In this document: positions 32,870 to 41,249 of the stretch, piece by piece
Layout: each line of letters begins with the position of its first letter
How positions within the stretch are numbered: the stretch's first letter is position 1
Assembly: GCA_902494085.1 (NCBI GenBank)
Contig: CABURU010000002.1
Location: forward strand, 62,001-126,000
Length of the DNA: 64,000 nt
Source of the DNA: an uncultured Collinsella sp.
Lineage (GTDB): Bacteria > Actinomycetota > Coriobacteriia > Coriobacteriales > Coriobacteriaceae
Direction of reading: 5' to 3'
The notes under the pieces: model-generated
What the model saw: only the letters and a program-made list of their open reading frames with translations
Database searches by the model: none
What the model was told of the DNA's origin: nothing
Translations under genes and position numbers: made by a program

Positions 32870-34000
32870 CTAGCAATCGATGACGTGCAGGTCGTGCGGG
32901 GTCTTGGTGAAGGGCTCGTAGCCGTTCTCGGTGACCACGCCGTAGTCCTCCAGACGCACGCCACCCACACCGGGCAGATACACGCCGGGCTCCATGGTGA
33001 TAACCGAGCCGACCTCGATGCTGTTCTTGCTGCGGTTGAAGTTGGGCAGCTCGTGGATGTCGATACCAACGCCGTGGCCCAGGCCATGGTTGTAGTAATC
33101 GCCATAACCGGCATCGCCGATGATCTTCTTGGAAAGCTTAAAAATGTCGTTGCCCTCGACGCCCGGATGGATGGCAGCGACGCACTCCTCGTGCGTACGG
33201 CGCACGAGCGCGTACAGGTCAAGCTGCTCCTGGGTAGGCTCGCCCATCACGACGGTGCGCGTCATGTCGGAACGATAATCGCAGTAGCCCGCGCCGTAAT
33301 CCATGAGGACGAAGTCGCCCTTCTCGATGACACGGTCACTCGGTACGGCATGCGGGTTGGCGGTGTTGGGGCCGCTCGCCACAATGGAGCCGAAGGCCAG
33401 GCTGTCGGCGCCGTTGGCGAACATAAAGTTCTCGAGCTCGTTGCGAACCTGCTTCTCGGTCATACCGGGCTTAATAAAGCCGAGCATATGCTGGAAGGCG
33501 GCATCGGTGATCGACTGCGCATGGCGCATGAGCTCGATCTCCTCGGCGTCCTTGATGGCGCGCATCTTGCGAATGTCGTCATGCATCAGCGGCAACATGC
33601 AGGCGACGGAACGGTCCTCCAGACCACGCTGAATACCCTGGTAGAAGTTGATTTGCATGTCGTCCTCGACAGCGCAGACGCGGCACTTATTGGCCGCGAT
33701 CTTGCCGGCGACCCAACCGGGGATGGTGCCCTCGTCCATGTCGTAGACCCAGGGGCTGTCGGCGGGCGTGTTCTCCTCAAAGCTGTTGAGGTAGCGCGAG
33801 TCGGTATGGAACAGGCACTGGTCAGCCGTAATAAACGCCGCGTGCGGGAACTCGAAGGTGTAGTCGAAGACGCCCTTCACGCCCGTGAGCCAACGAAGAT
33901 TGGCCTCATCGCGTACCACGATAGCGTCGTAACCGCGCACGACCATCAGGGCACGGACACGTTCGATACGACCGGCAGGACCGGCAGCAAACTCAGACAT
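32870..34000 (-). CDS. pepP: Xaa-Pro aminopeptidase (M24 metallopeptidase)
   Basis: A 376-residue pita-bread peptidase that removes N-terminal residues ahead of proline. A creatinase-like N-terminal domain covers residues ~10-135. The catalytic domain holds the metal ligands in LMDYGAGYCDYRSDMTRT (two Asp near residues 235-246), GLGHGVGIDIHE (His), TMEPGVYLPG (Glu) and VRLEDYG (Glu). It precedes efp and has its own terminator. Confidence 0.9.
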   Translation of the reverse strand: MSEFAAGPAGRIERVRALMVVRGYDAIVVRDEANLRWLTGVKGVFDYTFEFPHAAFITADQCLFHTDSRYLNSFEENTPADSPWVYDMDEGTIPGWVAGKIAANKCRVCAVEDDMQINFYQGIQRGLEDRSVACMLPLMHDDIRKMRAIKDAEEIELMRHAQSITDAAFQHMLGFIKPGMTEKQVRNELENFMFANGADSLAFGSIVASGPNTANPHAVPSDRVIEKGDFVLMDYGAGYCDYRSDMTRTVVMGEPTQEQLDLYALVRRTHEECVAAIHPGVEGNDIFKLSKKIIGDAGYGDYYNHGLGHGVGIDIHELPNFNRSKNSIEVGSVITMEPGVYLPGVGGVRLEDYGVVTENGYEPFTKTPHDLHVIDC

Positions 34001-34132
34001 GCAGATTCCTTTCTTATTGTCTCAAAAAGTGCGGGACGGGTCTCAACCGAACGTCGGAATCGCATACGAACCGCAACCGATTGGAAACCCGTCCCTCAAC
34101 ATGATACGAAAGACGATGGATGTCAATAAATC

Positions 34133-35242
34133 TTAGAGAAGTTCTTTGCGGGAAGCCAAGTAGGCGTGAGCATGGCGCTCAAGAACCTCGTCCTCAACAC
34201 TCGTTAGACGAATGGCGCCGAGCGCTGCGGGCAGCGGCAACATGCTGCGGTTCGAGCGGGCGAACTGCTGCTTGCGGAACTCCTCGATAAACGCGGTGGG
34301 CTCCAGGTCGAAGGCAAGTTCCTCGATGCCAAAGTCCTCCAGGCAGTCATCGACCTCAAAGACGTAATCGATATCAAAGTCGCAGGCATCATGTGCTAGG
34401 CGCGCCTCAAAGCGCATGCCCTCGGACAACAGCTGGTAGGCAGGGACCTGCGAAGCGGCATCGCCCAAGCAGGCGCGCAGGGTGCGCTCCCCCGTCTTAC
34501 CAAAATCGAGTGCATGGCGGGCGCTCGGGTTCGTGGCCATCAGTACGTCCTTGCGGGCAGTCTGAGACCACTGGACGGCATTGACGAGTGCAACTTCGTC
34601 GCCGGCAAGAATCTCGGGGACGGTCTCGGTAAACTGATTCCAGCGGGATTTGCTACTTGAAAGCATGGTGCCAACAAGTACCGCGTAGCCGAGCTTGAGG
34701 TCCTCGGGGTCCGTCTCGCGAACAAGGTCGAGGTCACACACAACCAAGCCCGGTTCGGGACGAAACGCGATAGCGGGAAGCGCATTGGCCGACGAGGCGA
34801 CGAGCGGCTTCATGGTCGTCGCGACCGTGAGCATGGCGTCGAAGGTCGTCGGCAGCAGTGCGCACTCGGTTCGGCCACACCACTGGTTGGCGCACCAGCA
34901 AACAACCGAGCAGGTCGGGGCATCGCCAACGGCGACAACCAGATCGTCGCAGGTAATGCCGTTGGCAGACAGGGCGCCAAAGATCGCATCGGCATCGGCC
35001 AGCGTGGCACCAGCAGACGAACCCTCGAGGAAGAGCTGTGACATGACAAAACCGGCGTCGACCAGCGCATGCTCGACGACCTCACCAAAACGCTCTGACG
35101 TGGCGGTGTTCCAAACGACCATCGCGCGCTTAGGCTTGCCCACGGCCGAGGCAAACATGCGCGACAGTTCATCGAACGCACCCAATCCGACACGGACATC
35201 GACGCTGCGGTTTTGGAAATTGATCAGTTGACGGCGAATCAT
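34133..35242 (-). CDS. 3-dehydroquinate synthase-like protein with degenerate active site
   Basis: The protein (369 residues) aligns by position with AroB: an N-terminal nucleotide-binding half, a PTTF segment near residue 135 where AroB has PTTLL, and LDFGKTGERTLRA where AroB has LNLGHTFGHAIE. The functional residues are gone, however. The GGGVVGD cofactor loop reads AVGDAPTCSV, the SSVGGKT block is replaced, and all three zinc-ligand positions appear substituted. It follows aroK with an ATGA overlap, the canonical place for aroB. It may be an inactive paralogue, an altered enzyme or a regulatory subunit. Confidence 0.75.
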   Translation of the reverse strand: MIRRQLINFQNRSVDVRVGLGAFDELSRMFASAVGKPKRAMVVWNTATSERFGEVVEHALVDAGFVMSQLFLEGSSAGATLADADAIFGALSANGITCDDLVVAVGDAPTCSVVCWCANQWCGRTECALLPTTFDAMLTVATTMKPLVASSANALPAIAFRPEPGLVVCDLDLVRETDPEDLKLGYAVLVGTMLSSSKSRWNQFTETVPEILAGDEVALVNAVQWSQTARKDVLMATNPSARHALDFGKTGERTLRACLGDAASQVPAYQLLSEGMRFEARLAHDACDFDIDYVFEVDDCLEDFGIEELAFDLEPTAFIEEFRKQQFARSNRSMLPLPAALGAIRLTSVEDEVLERHAHAYLASRKELL

Positions 35243-35772
35243 AGCAGCCCACGCTCCAAAAGCATCTCGGCACAAAGGTAGGAAACGTCCTCGAAGGACT
35301 TGTTGCGAATATCAAGGGTAAGGTCGGCGGCCTGGCGATACAGCGGACGGCGATGCTCAAACAGGCGCGCAGCATGCTCGGGCGAACGGAAATCGGGGCG
35401 CGTGTCGGACCGACGAATCTGTCGAATCGAATCCTCGAAGTCGCCCTCGAGGTACACGCACGTACCCATTTCGTGCATCAGTTCAATATTCACCGGCGTT
35501 TCGACGATACCGCCCCCGCACGAAACCAACAGGCTGCGCTCGCTTTGGAGCGAACGGAGCGCCGAGGTCTCGAGCTCGCGAAAACGATCCTCGCCCTCGG
35601 TCTCAAAAATCTCGGTTACCGACTTGCCGCAACGGCGCACGACCAGACGGTCGGTATCGATAAAACGCCGCTTGAACATGGTGCCCACGTTGCGCGCAAG
35701 CGTCGACTTGCCCGCGCCCAAAAAGCCGATAAAGAAGATATGGTCGCAGCCGTGTTTGATGTGCTGGGACAT
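35239..35772 (-). CDS. aroK: Shikimate kinase
   Basis: Shikimate kinase phosphorylates shikimate on the route to chorismate. The 177-residue enzyme has the P-loop GFLGAGKST near residue 17, the shikimate-binding Asp in IDTDRLV near residue 38, the FRELE arginine near residue 63, the CGGGIVET block and the lid arginine region RRSDTRPDFRS. ATG 35772 lies 9 bases from the stop of the HAD gene upstream. Unlike the AroB-like partner, all catalytic motifs are intact. Confidence 0.93.
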   Translation of the reverse strand: MSQHIKHGCDHIFFIGFLGAGKSTLARNVGTMFKRRFIDTDRLVVRRCGKSVTEIFETEGEDRFRELETSALRSLQSERSLLVSCGGGIVETPVNIELMHEMGTCVYLEGDFEDSIRQIRRSDTRPDFRSPEHAARLFEHRRPLYRQAADLTLDIRNKSFEDVSYLCAEMLLERGLL

Positions 35773-35780
35773 GACGAGAC

Positions 35781-36278
35781 CTATTCCTCGCAAGGAAGGT
35801 CGCGCAGGGCCCGGCGCTCAAAGATACGGAAGATCTGCGTATACCACAGGTCCTGCGTCGCCTGCGGCTTTACCAGGATGGTATCGACGCCGGCGAAGTT
35901 GCCGCTCCACACGTCCGTGTAGAGCTGATCACCGATCAGCACCGCCTCGTCAGCCGTGGCGCCGAGGCGCTTAAGACCCGCCTTGAGGGCAAACGGCGCC
36001 GGCTTCATGGCATGGCTGATGGCCTCGAGTCCCAACTCGCGTGCTGATGCCATGACCTGGTCGCGATGCCAGTTGTTGGACACCATGCACAGCTTAAAGC
36101 CTTTGGCGCGGGCGGTATCGAGCCAAGCGGAAACCGCGGCGGGAACCTGCTCGGTGTCGCGCGGCACCAGGGTGTTATCGCGATCGAGCAGAATGGCGCG
36201 TTTGCCGTCGGCCCAAAGGGTATCAAGGTCGATGCGATCGACCGAGGCAACGTAACGTTTGGGGCTAAAAATCCTCAT
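35781..36278 (-). CDS. YqeG-family HAD-type phosphatase
   Basis: A 165-residue HAD phosphatase. Motif I reads LLDRDNTLVPRD near residue 30, with Arg between the Asp residues of DxD-type order; motif II is VSNNW; the Lys is in AMKPAPFALK; motif IV is LIGDQLYTDVW. This is the YqeG/phosphatidylglycerophosphatase-like group, but the substrate is uncertain. It starts one base past the mltG stop, so it is part of the mltG-aroKB transcript. Confidence 0.85.
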   Translation of the reverse strand: MRIFSPKRYVASVDRIDLDTLWADGKRAILLDRDNTLVPRDTEQVPAAVSAWLDTARAKGFKLCMVSNNWHRDQVMASARELGLEAISHAMKPAPFALKAGLKRLGATADEAVLIGDQLYTDVWSGNFAGVDTILVKPQATQDLWYTQIFRIFERRALRDLPCEE

Positions 36279-36279
36279 G

Positions 36280-37713
36280 CTAATTCCAAGACTGTTGATG
36301 CTCTTCGTAGGTTTGCGAGAAGTACTCCTCGTCCTGCGTAATGTAGAAATACAGGTCATCGGAGTCGGTCGGCTCAAGCGTGGCCTTGAGTGCCTCGAGC
36401 GACGGAGAGCAGATGGGCGTGGGCGGCAGGCCCTCGTGCTTATAGGTGTTATACGGACTATCGCTCTGCAGGTCGTCGGCGGTAACCTCGCCACCGGTGA
36501 CATACATCATGGTCGCATCGCTGTTGAGATAGCGCAGACCATCGAGCTTGCCGGCAAGACGGTTGTAGAAGACCGAGGCCACGTGCGCGCGCTGGTCGGC
36601 GTTGAGGCCCTCGCGCTCAACGATAGAGGCCAAGTTGACGATGTCGTAGTCGGACATCTCCACACCGTAGCGTTCCTTGATCTTGGCTTCGCAGCTCGCA
36701 AAGTCAAGCGACTTGTACTCGGTCTTAAACTGATCGAGCATAGCGCGAATCACGCCATCGGCCGTCGGCAAATCACCCAACGAATAGGTCTTGGGGAACA
36801 AGAAACCCTCGAGCGAATCGTTGGCGGCGCCCTTAAGGAAGCTATAGTCGTCCACGTAGTTGGAGGCCTTGGCCTGGTTGAGGAAGTCTTCCTTAGAGAT
36901 GCTGTCGTAGGCCTGGGCCACACGGTCGGCGACTTGATCGACCGTCAGGCCCTCAGGGATAGTCAGCGCACTGGAGCCCGCGTTGGGGCCTTCCATGAGC
37001 TGCTGAACAACCTTGGTCGCATCCATGAGTGTGGTGAACGAATAATCACCGGGCCTGAGCGACATATCGGCGTTGAGCTTTTTCACCGCCGCATAGTAAT
37101 CCTTGGGATTTTCTACGATATGGTTCTCGGAGAGAATCGAGGCGATCGTATCGCCTGAAGCACCATCGGGAATGGTCACCGTAACCTGCTGACCAGCCGT
37201 GACCTTCGTATCCTCACCGGCAAAGAAGCCCTTGACGGCCGGCACGACAAAGAAAGCGATCGCAGCAAGCGCGAGCACCGCCACCACAACGCCGATAATC
37301 ATAGGCACCGGGGAGCTTTTCTTTTGAGCACCGCGACGAGCATGCGTGTTGTAGCTCGAGCGGGTCGCCGGAGCAACGCCATGCGAACCGCGAGCGTGAT
37401 GCGAATGCGATTGAGGGACCTGAGTTCGCTGGGTAGGTGCCTGCTGCTTAAAGCGGGTACCGCCTGCAGGCTGGGCCGTACGAGCAGTGGGCTGTTGAGC
37501 CGCGTGAGAAGCCGAATGCTGAACCGAACGAGCAGAAGGCTGCTGACCCGTCCGTTGAACAGGTTGGGCCGAATGAGAGAAGGACTGCACCGAGCGCGCG
37601 GCAGACTGAGCTGCGCGCTGCGTCGGCTGTGCCGGACGCTGGCCAGGCTGGGCAGGGCGCGACGCCGGCTGCCGTGTACGATTCTGCTGGCACGGATCGG
37701 AAGCGCTAGACAT
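36280..37713 (-). CDS. mltG: Endolytic murein transglycosylase MltG (YceG family)
   Basis: MltG cuts nascent peptidoglycan strands at the membrane. Residues ~1-140 are cytoplasmic and low in complexity, rich in Gln, Ser, Ala and Pro with repeating AQP/ARSVQ-type units. A single membrane helix (IIGVVVAVLALAAIAFFVV) lies near residues 143-162. The YceG domain follows, with the catalytic glutamate in NLASIVEREGLNADQRAHVA near residue 370. The N-terminal tail is long for the family. The start overlaps ruvX by 8 bases. Confidence 0.9.
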   Translation of the reverse strand: MSSASDPCQQNRTRQPASRPAQPGQRPAQPTQRAAQSAARSVQSFSHSAQPVQRTGQQPSARSVQHSASHAAQQPTARTAQPAGGTRFKQQAPTQRTQVPQSHSHHARGSHGVAPATRSSYNTHARRGAQKKSSPVPMIIGVVVAVLALAAIAFFVVPAVKGFFAGEDTKVTAGQQVTVTIPDGASGDTIASILSENHIVENPKDYYAAVKKLNADMSLRPGDYSFTTLMDATKVVQQLMEGPNAGSSALTIPEGLTVDQVADRVAQAYDSISKEDFLNQAKASNYVDDYSFLKGAANDSLEGFLFPKTYSLGDLPTADGVIRAMLDQFKTEYKSLDFASCEAKIKERYGVEMSDYDIVNLASIVEREGLNADQRAHVASVFYNRLAGKLDGLRYLNSDATMMYVTGGEVTADDLQSDSPYNTYKHEGLPPTPICSPSLEALKATLEPTDSDDLYFYITQDEEYFSQTYEEHQQSWN

Positions 37714-38134
37714 GCGAAACCTCCTCGTTTTTACGATCGAGCCACGTCTGCAAAAACAGGCTGGCGGCAATCATGTCGATCTTGCCCCTCATCTGCTTTT
37801 CGTTGAGGCCCTGCTCGCGCAGGATACGCTTGGCCTCTTGCGAAGACAGACGTTCGTCCTCAAACTCCAGCGGAAGATCGAGCTCGTCGGCAATCTTTTG
37901 CGCCACGGCGGCAACGCGCTCGGCCTGGGGGCCGGGCTCACCGGCCATGGTCAGGGGGCGTCCGCTTACCAGGATGTCGGGCTCATAGTCCTCAACCAGG
38001 TAGCGGAACGTCTTGGCCATACCGGTGACCTCGGCAGCCGGAAGCACCTTGACAGGCATCGCCATCTTGCCATCACGGCTCGAGACGGCGATGCCAATCC
38101 TGGTCTCCCCTATGTCCAGCGCGAGCGCAACCAC
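37706..38134 (-). CDS. ruvX: RuvX/YqgF-family putative Holliday junction resolvase
   Basis: A 142-residue RNase H-fold nuclease linked to pre-16S rRNA processing and recombination. The N-terminal motif LALDIGETRIGIAVS provides the first acidic residue, SGRPLTMAGEPG the middle block, and FEDERLSSQEA the second. KIDMIAASLFLQTWLD at the C-terminus supplies the last Asp. The alaS-ruvX-mltG order is common in Gram-positive bacteria. It begins 17 bases past the alaS stop. Confidence 0.92.
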   Translation of the reverse strand: MVALALDIGETRIGIAVSSRDGKMAMPVKVLPAAEVTGMAKTFRYLVEDYEPDILVSGRPLTMAGEPGPQAERVAAVAQKIADELDLPLEFEDERLSSQEAKRILREQGLNEKQMRGKIDMIAASLFLQTWLDRKNEEVSHV

Positions 38135-38151
38135 AGCGACTTCTTAGATTC

Positions 38152-40809
38152 TTAGGCGCCGAGCGCGGTCTTAGCGGCCACGAGGGCATCGGCGATGCCG
38201 GCAGCATTCTTGCCACCGGCCTGGGCCATGTTGGGACGACCGCCACCGCGACCGTCGACCAGACCCGCGATCTGCTTGATCACGTTACCGGCGTGGAAAC
38301 CGGCCTTGACGGCGTCATCGGAGCCGGCAGCGAGCAGGGCCGGAGTGCCCTTCTCAGTCACGCTGGCGACGACACAAGCGACAGGGCCGGCGACCTTCTG
38401 ATGCACGGTATCCCATACATTGCGCAGGTCGGCAGCCTCAAGGCCCTGGAGCTCAGCGACAACGAGCTTATAGCCGTCGAGCTCGACGGCGCCCTCGATG
38501 GCGCTGGAGATGGCGTCGGAGGAGCCACCGGTCAGAGCCTTTTTGAGCTTGTTGGACGTCTCGCGCAGCTCAGCCTGCAGGTTCTCCACGCGGGCGGGAA
38601 CCTCGTCGACGCGGCACTTGAGCGCAGCGGCGGCGGCGTCAACGAGCGCCAGGCGGTCGGCCATGTAGTCGAGGGCACCCTTAGAGGTCACGGCCTCGAT
38701 ACGGCGGACATTGGAGCCCGTGGAGGACTCGGAAATGATCTTGAACAGACCAATCTCTGCGGTATTGGCGGCATGGGTGCCACCACAGAGCTCGCGGGAG
38801 AACGGCTGGTCCTCAGCGCCCACGGAGACGACGCGGACGACATCGCCGTACTTCTCTCCAAACAGAGCGACAGCGCCGGCAGCCTTAGCCTCGTCGATGC
38901 CCATGACACGGGTCACGACCGGCTTGGAAGCGAAGATCTGCTGGTTGACCAGGTCCTCGACAGCCTTGAGCTGCTCGGAGGACAGGGCCTCGAAGTGCGT
39001 GAAGTCAAAGCGTAGGTGCTCGGGCGTCACCAGCGAGCCGGCCTGGGAGACGTGCTCGCCCAGGACCTGCTTAAGGGCAGCGTCGAGCAGGTGCGTGGCG
39101 GTGTGGTTGCGGCGCAGGAAGCCACGGCGCTCGGCGTCGAGCGCGGCGGTAACAGCGGCACCGACAGCCAGCGTGCCCTCGGCAACGTGCGCGACGTGGG
39201 CATACAGGCCGTTGTGGTTCTTGGTGTCGGCAACGGTCAGAACAACGCCCTCGGCGGAAAGCTTGCCGGCATCGCCCTGCTGGCCACCCATCTCGGCATA
39301 GAACGGGGTGCGGTCGAGCACAACCTCGACATCCTCGCCGGCGGCAGCGGACTCGACGGACTCGCCGTTGCGCACGATGGCGACAACCTTGGCGCCCTCG
39401 ATCACATCGTTGTCATAGCCGTCGAACTCGGTCGCTGCGACCTTGTCCGAAAGCTCGACCCACACGTCGTTGAAGCTGCCCCAGGCGTCGCCCTTGGCAT
39501 TGGCGCGGGCGCGGGCCTTCTGGTCCTCCATGCAGGCAGTGAAGCCGTCCATATCGACGTCGTGGCCAGCGGTGCCGGCGATCTCGACGGTCAGATCGAT
39601 GGGGAAACCAAAGGTGTCGTGCAGTTTAAAGGCGACATCGCCCGAAAGCACGGCGCCCTCGGCAAGCGCTGCCAGGGCCTCGTCCAGATAGACGCGGCCG
39701 TTGTCGAGCGTCGTGGAGAAGCGCTCCTCCTCGGAGGCGACGATACCCTTGACGAGCGCGACATTCTTGAGCAGCTCGGGATAAGCCTCACCCATCTGAG
39801 CGTTAACCTCGTCGATGAACTTGGTCAGGAAGGCGCCCTCGATGCCCAGCAGGCGACCGTGGAACACGGCACGACGGAGCAGGCGGCGAAGGACGTACTC
39901 GCGACCCTCGTTACCGGGAAGGATGCCGTCCGAGATCATAAAGTCGACGGCACGGGAGTGGTCGGCGATGATACGCAGGGAGCGGCTGGCGCCAGAGTAA
40001 TCGTCGGCGTCATAGGTCTTGCCGCTAATCTTCTCGCCCAGCTTGATGAGGTGCTGCATCAGATCGCCGTCGTAGTTGGCGGTCTTGTGCTGCATGATGG
40101 CGGCCATGCGCTCCAGGCCCATGCCCGTATCGAGGTTGCGGTGCGGCAGCTCCGGCATGGAGCCGTCCTCCTGGCGGTCGTACTGGGTAAAGACGAGGTT
40201 CCAGAACTCCAGGAAGCGGTCGCAGTCGCAGCCAGGCTTGCAGTCGGGGCTGCCGCAGCCGACCTCCTCGCCCATGTCAAAGTAGATCTCGGAGCACGGA
40301 CCGCAGGGACCGGTGGGGCCAGCGGCCCAGAAGTTATCGTCCTCGCCCAGGCGGGAGATGTGGTCCTCAGCAACGCCCAGAGAACGCCACACGTCGTGGG
40401 TCTCGTCGTCCTCGGTAAAGACGGTGAAGTACAGGCGGTCGAGCGGCAGCTTGAACTCCTTGGTGATGAGCTCAAAGGCCCAGGCGCAAGCCTGCTGCTT
40501 GGAGACGCCGCCAAAGGAGAAGTCGCCGAGCATCTCAAAGAAGGACAGGTGACGGCCGTCCTCGCCGATGCAATCGATGTCGTTGGTGCGGACGCACTTC
40601 TGGCAGGAGATAGCGCCGATCTCCTTCATGGTCTTCTTGCCCTGGTAGTACTCCTTAAACTGGTTCATGCCGGCGTTGGCAAGCAGCAGCGAAGGATCGT
40701 CAGGGACGAGGGACGAAGAAGGATAGAGCTTAAGACCGCGCTCCTCAAAGAAGTTGAGGAACTTGGAGCGAATCTCGGCCGTAGTCATTGACGGGTAGTC
40801 AGCACTCAT
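38152..40809 (-). CDS. alaS: Alanyl-tRNA synthetase
   Basis: An 885-residue class II synthetase. Motif 1 to 3 region (residues ~10-240) begins TTAEIRSKFLNFFEERGLK and contains the CGPCSEIYFDMG block with an inserted Cys-rich loop (CGSPDCKPGCDC). The editing domain has the zinc motifs HTATHLL near residue 570 and CGGTHAANTAEIG near residue 670. The C-Ala domain ends in a glycine-rich GGGRPNMAQAGG. ATG 40809 is used; an ATG at 40788 (MTTAEIR) is an alternative. Confidence 0.95.
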   Translation of the reverse strand: MSADYPSMTTAEIRSKFLNFFEERGLKLYPSSSLVPDDPSLLLANAGMNQFKEYYQGKKTMKEIGAISCQKCVRTNDIDCIGEDGRHLSFFEMLGDFSFGGVSKQQACAWAFELITKEFKLPLDRLYFTVFTEDDETHDVWRSLGVAEDHISRLGEDDNFWAAGPTGPCGPCSEIYFDMGEEVGCGSPDCKPGCDCDRFLEFWNLVFTQYDRQEDGSMPELPHRNLDTGMGLERMAAIMQHKTANYDGDLMQHLIKLGEKISGKTYDADDYSGASRSLRIIADHSRAVDFMISDGILPGNEGREYVLRRLLRRAVFHGRLLGIEGAFLTKFIDEVNAQMGEAYPELLKNVALVKGIVASEEERFSTTLDNGRVYLDEALAALAEGAVLSGDVAFKLHDTFGFPIDLTVEIAGTAGHDVDMDGFTACMEDQKARARANAKGDAWGSFNDVWVELSDKVAATEFDGYDNDVIEGAKVVAIVRNGESVESAAAGEDVEVVLDRTPFYAEMGGQQGDAGKLSAEGVVLTVADTKNHNGLYAHVAHVAEGTLAVGAAVTAALDAERRGFLRRNHTATHLLDAALKQVLGEHVSQAGSLVTPEHLRFDFTHFEALSSEQLKAVEDLVNQQIFASKPVVTRVMGIDEAKAAGAVALFGEKYGDVVRVVSVGAEDQPFSRELCGGTHAANTAEIGLFKIISESSTGSNVRRIEAVTSKGALDYMADRLALVDAAAAALKCRVDEVPARVENLQAELRETSNKLKKALTGGSSDAISSAIEGAVELDGYKLVVAELQGLEAADLRNVWDTVHQKVAGPVACVVASVTEKGTPALLAAGSDDAVKAGFHAGNVIKQIAGLVDGRGGGRPNMAQAGGKNAAGIADALVAAKTALGA

Positions 40810-40881
40810 AGAGGGAATCTCCTCGGTTTCACATCGAAACAGTTCAAACGTAACGATATTACCATCCCGCCGCGCCTGTGC

Positions 40882-40911
40882 AAAAAAGAGGGTCGCCAAA
40901 CAGCGACCCTC
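40882..40911 (-). terminator. Intrinsic terminator upstream of alaS
   Basis: GAGGGTCGC (40888-40896) pairs perfectly with GCGACCCTC (40903-40911), followed on the minus strand by six T. It probably ends the transcript of the AI-2E-type gene, which would read antisense through the small gene at 41004-41243. It could also attenuate alaS, but no T-box-like sequence is visible. Confidence 0.8.
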
Positions 40912-41003
40912 CAGCGAAAGTGCACGTTATTTAGTACTGCGCGATCCTTTGAAAAAGGACTGCTGTATAATTGCATATAAGATTCACCCGGAAGGAGCGA
41001 TCG

Positions 41004-41243
41004 ATGAAAAGCAAACGATTTGTCCTGAATGCACTTCTGGTTGTAGCACTTTTAGCGCTCTTAGCCTTCTCATGCTGGTACGCAAACCAACCATCATTTG
41101 GATACGTATCGTATACAGTAATGTCCGGCGATAAGGCTTATTACACTCTACGCGCAATTGACGTTCTCTTTTTCTATGTAGCCGGCCCCTTATCAATCGC
41201 TTTGGTCGCGTTTCTTGTCATTTACAACTTCAAGAAACGTTAA
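41004..41243 (+). CDS. Small two-helix membrane protein of unknown function
   Basis: A 79-residue protein not recognised as any family. Two hydrophobic helices lie at residues ~7-25 (LNALLVVALLALLAFSCW) and ~52-73, with a polar loop between and a basic C-terminus (NFKKR). The ATG has a strong GAAGGAG site, and a TATAAT box lies at 40966-40971. It is noticeably more AT-rich than its neighbours and is the only plus-strand gene for many kilobases, so it could be an acquired or orphan gene. Expression is not certain. Confidence 0.65.
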   Translation: MKSKRFVLNALLVVALLALLAFSCWYANQPSFGYVSYTVMSGDKAYYTLRAIDVLFFYVAGPLSIALVAFLVIYNFKKR

Positions 41244-41249
41244 TAGAAC

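Noticed and set aside
39016..40791. 591-codon plus-strand frame opposite alaS
   Set aside because: Antisense shadow of a well-defined synthetase.
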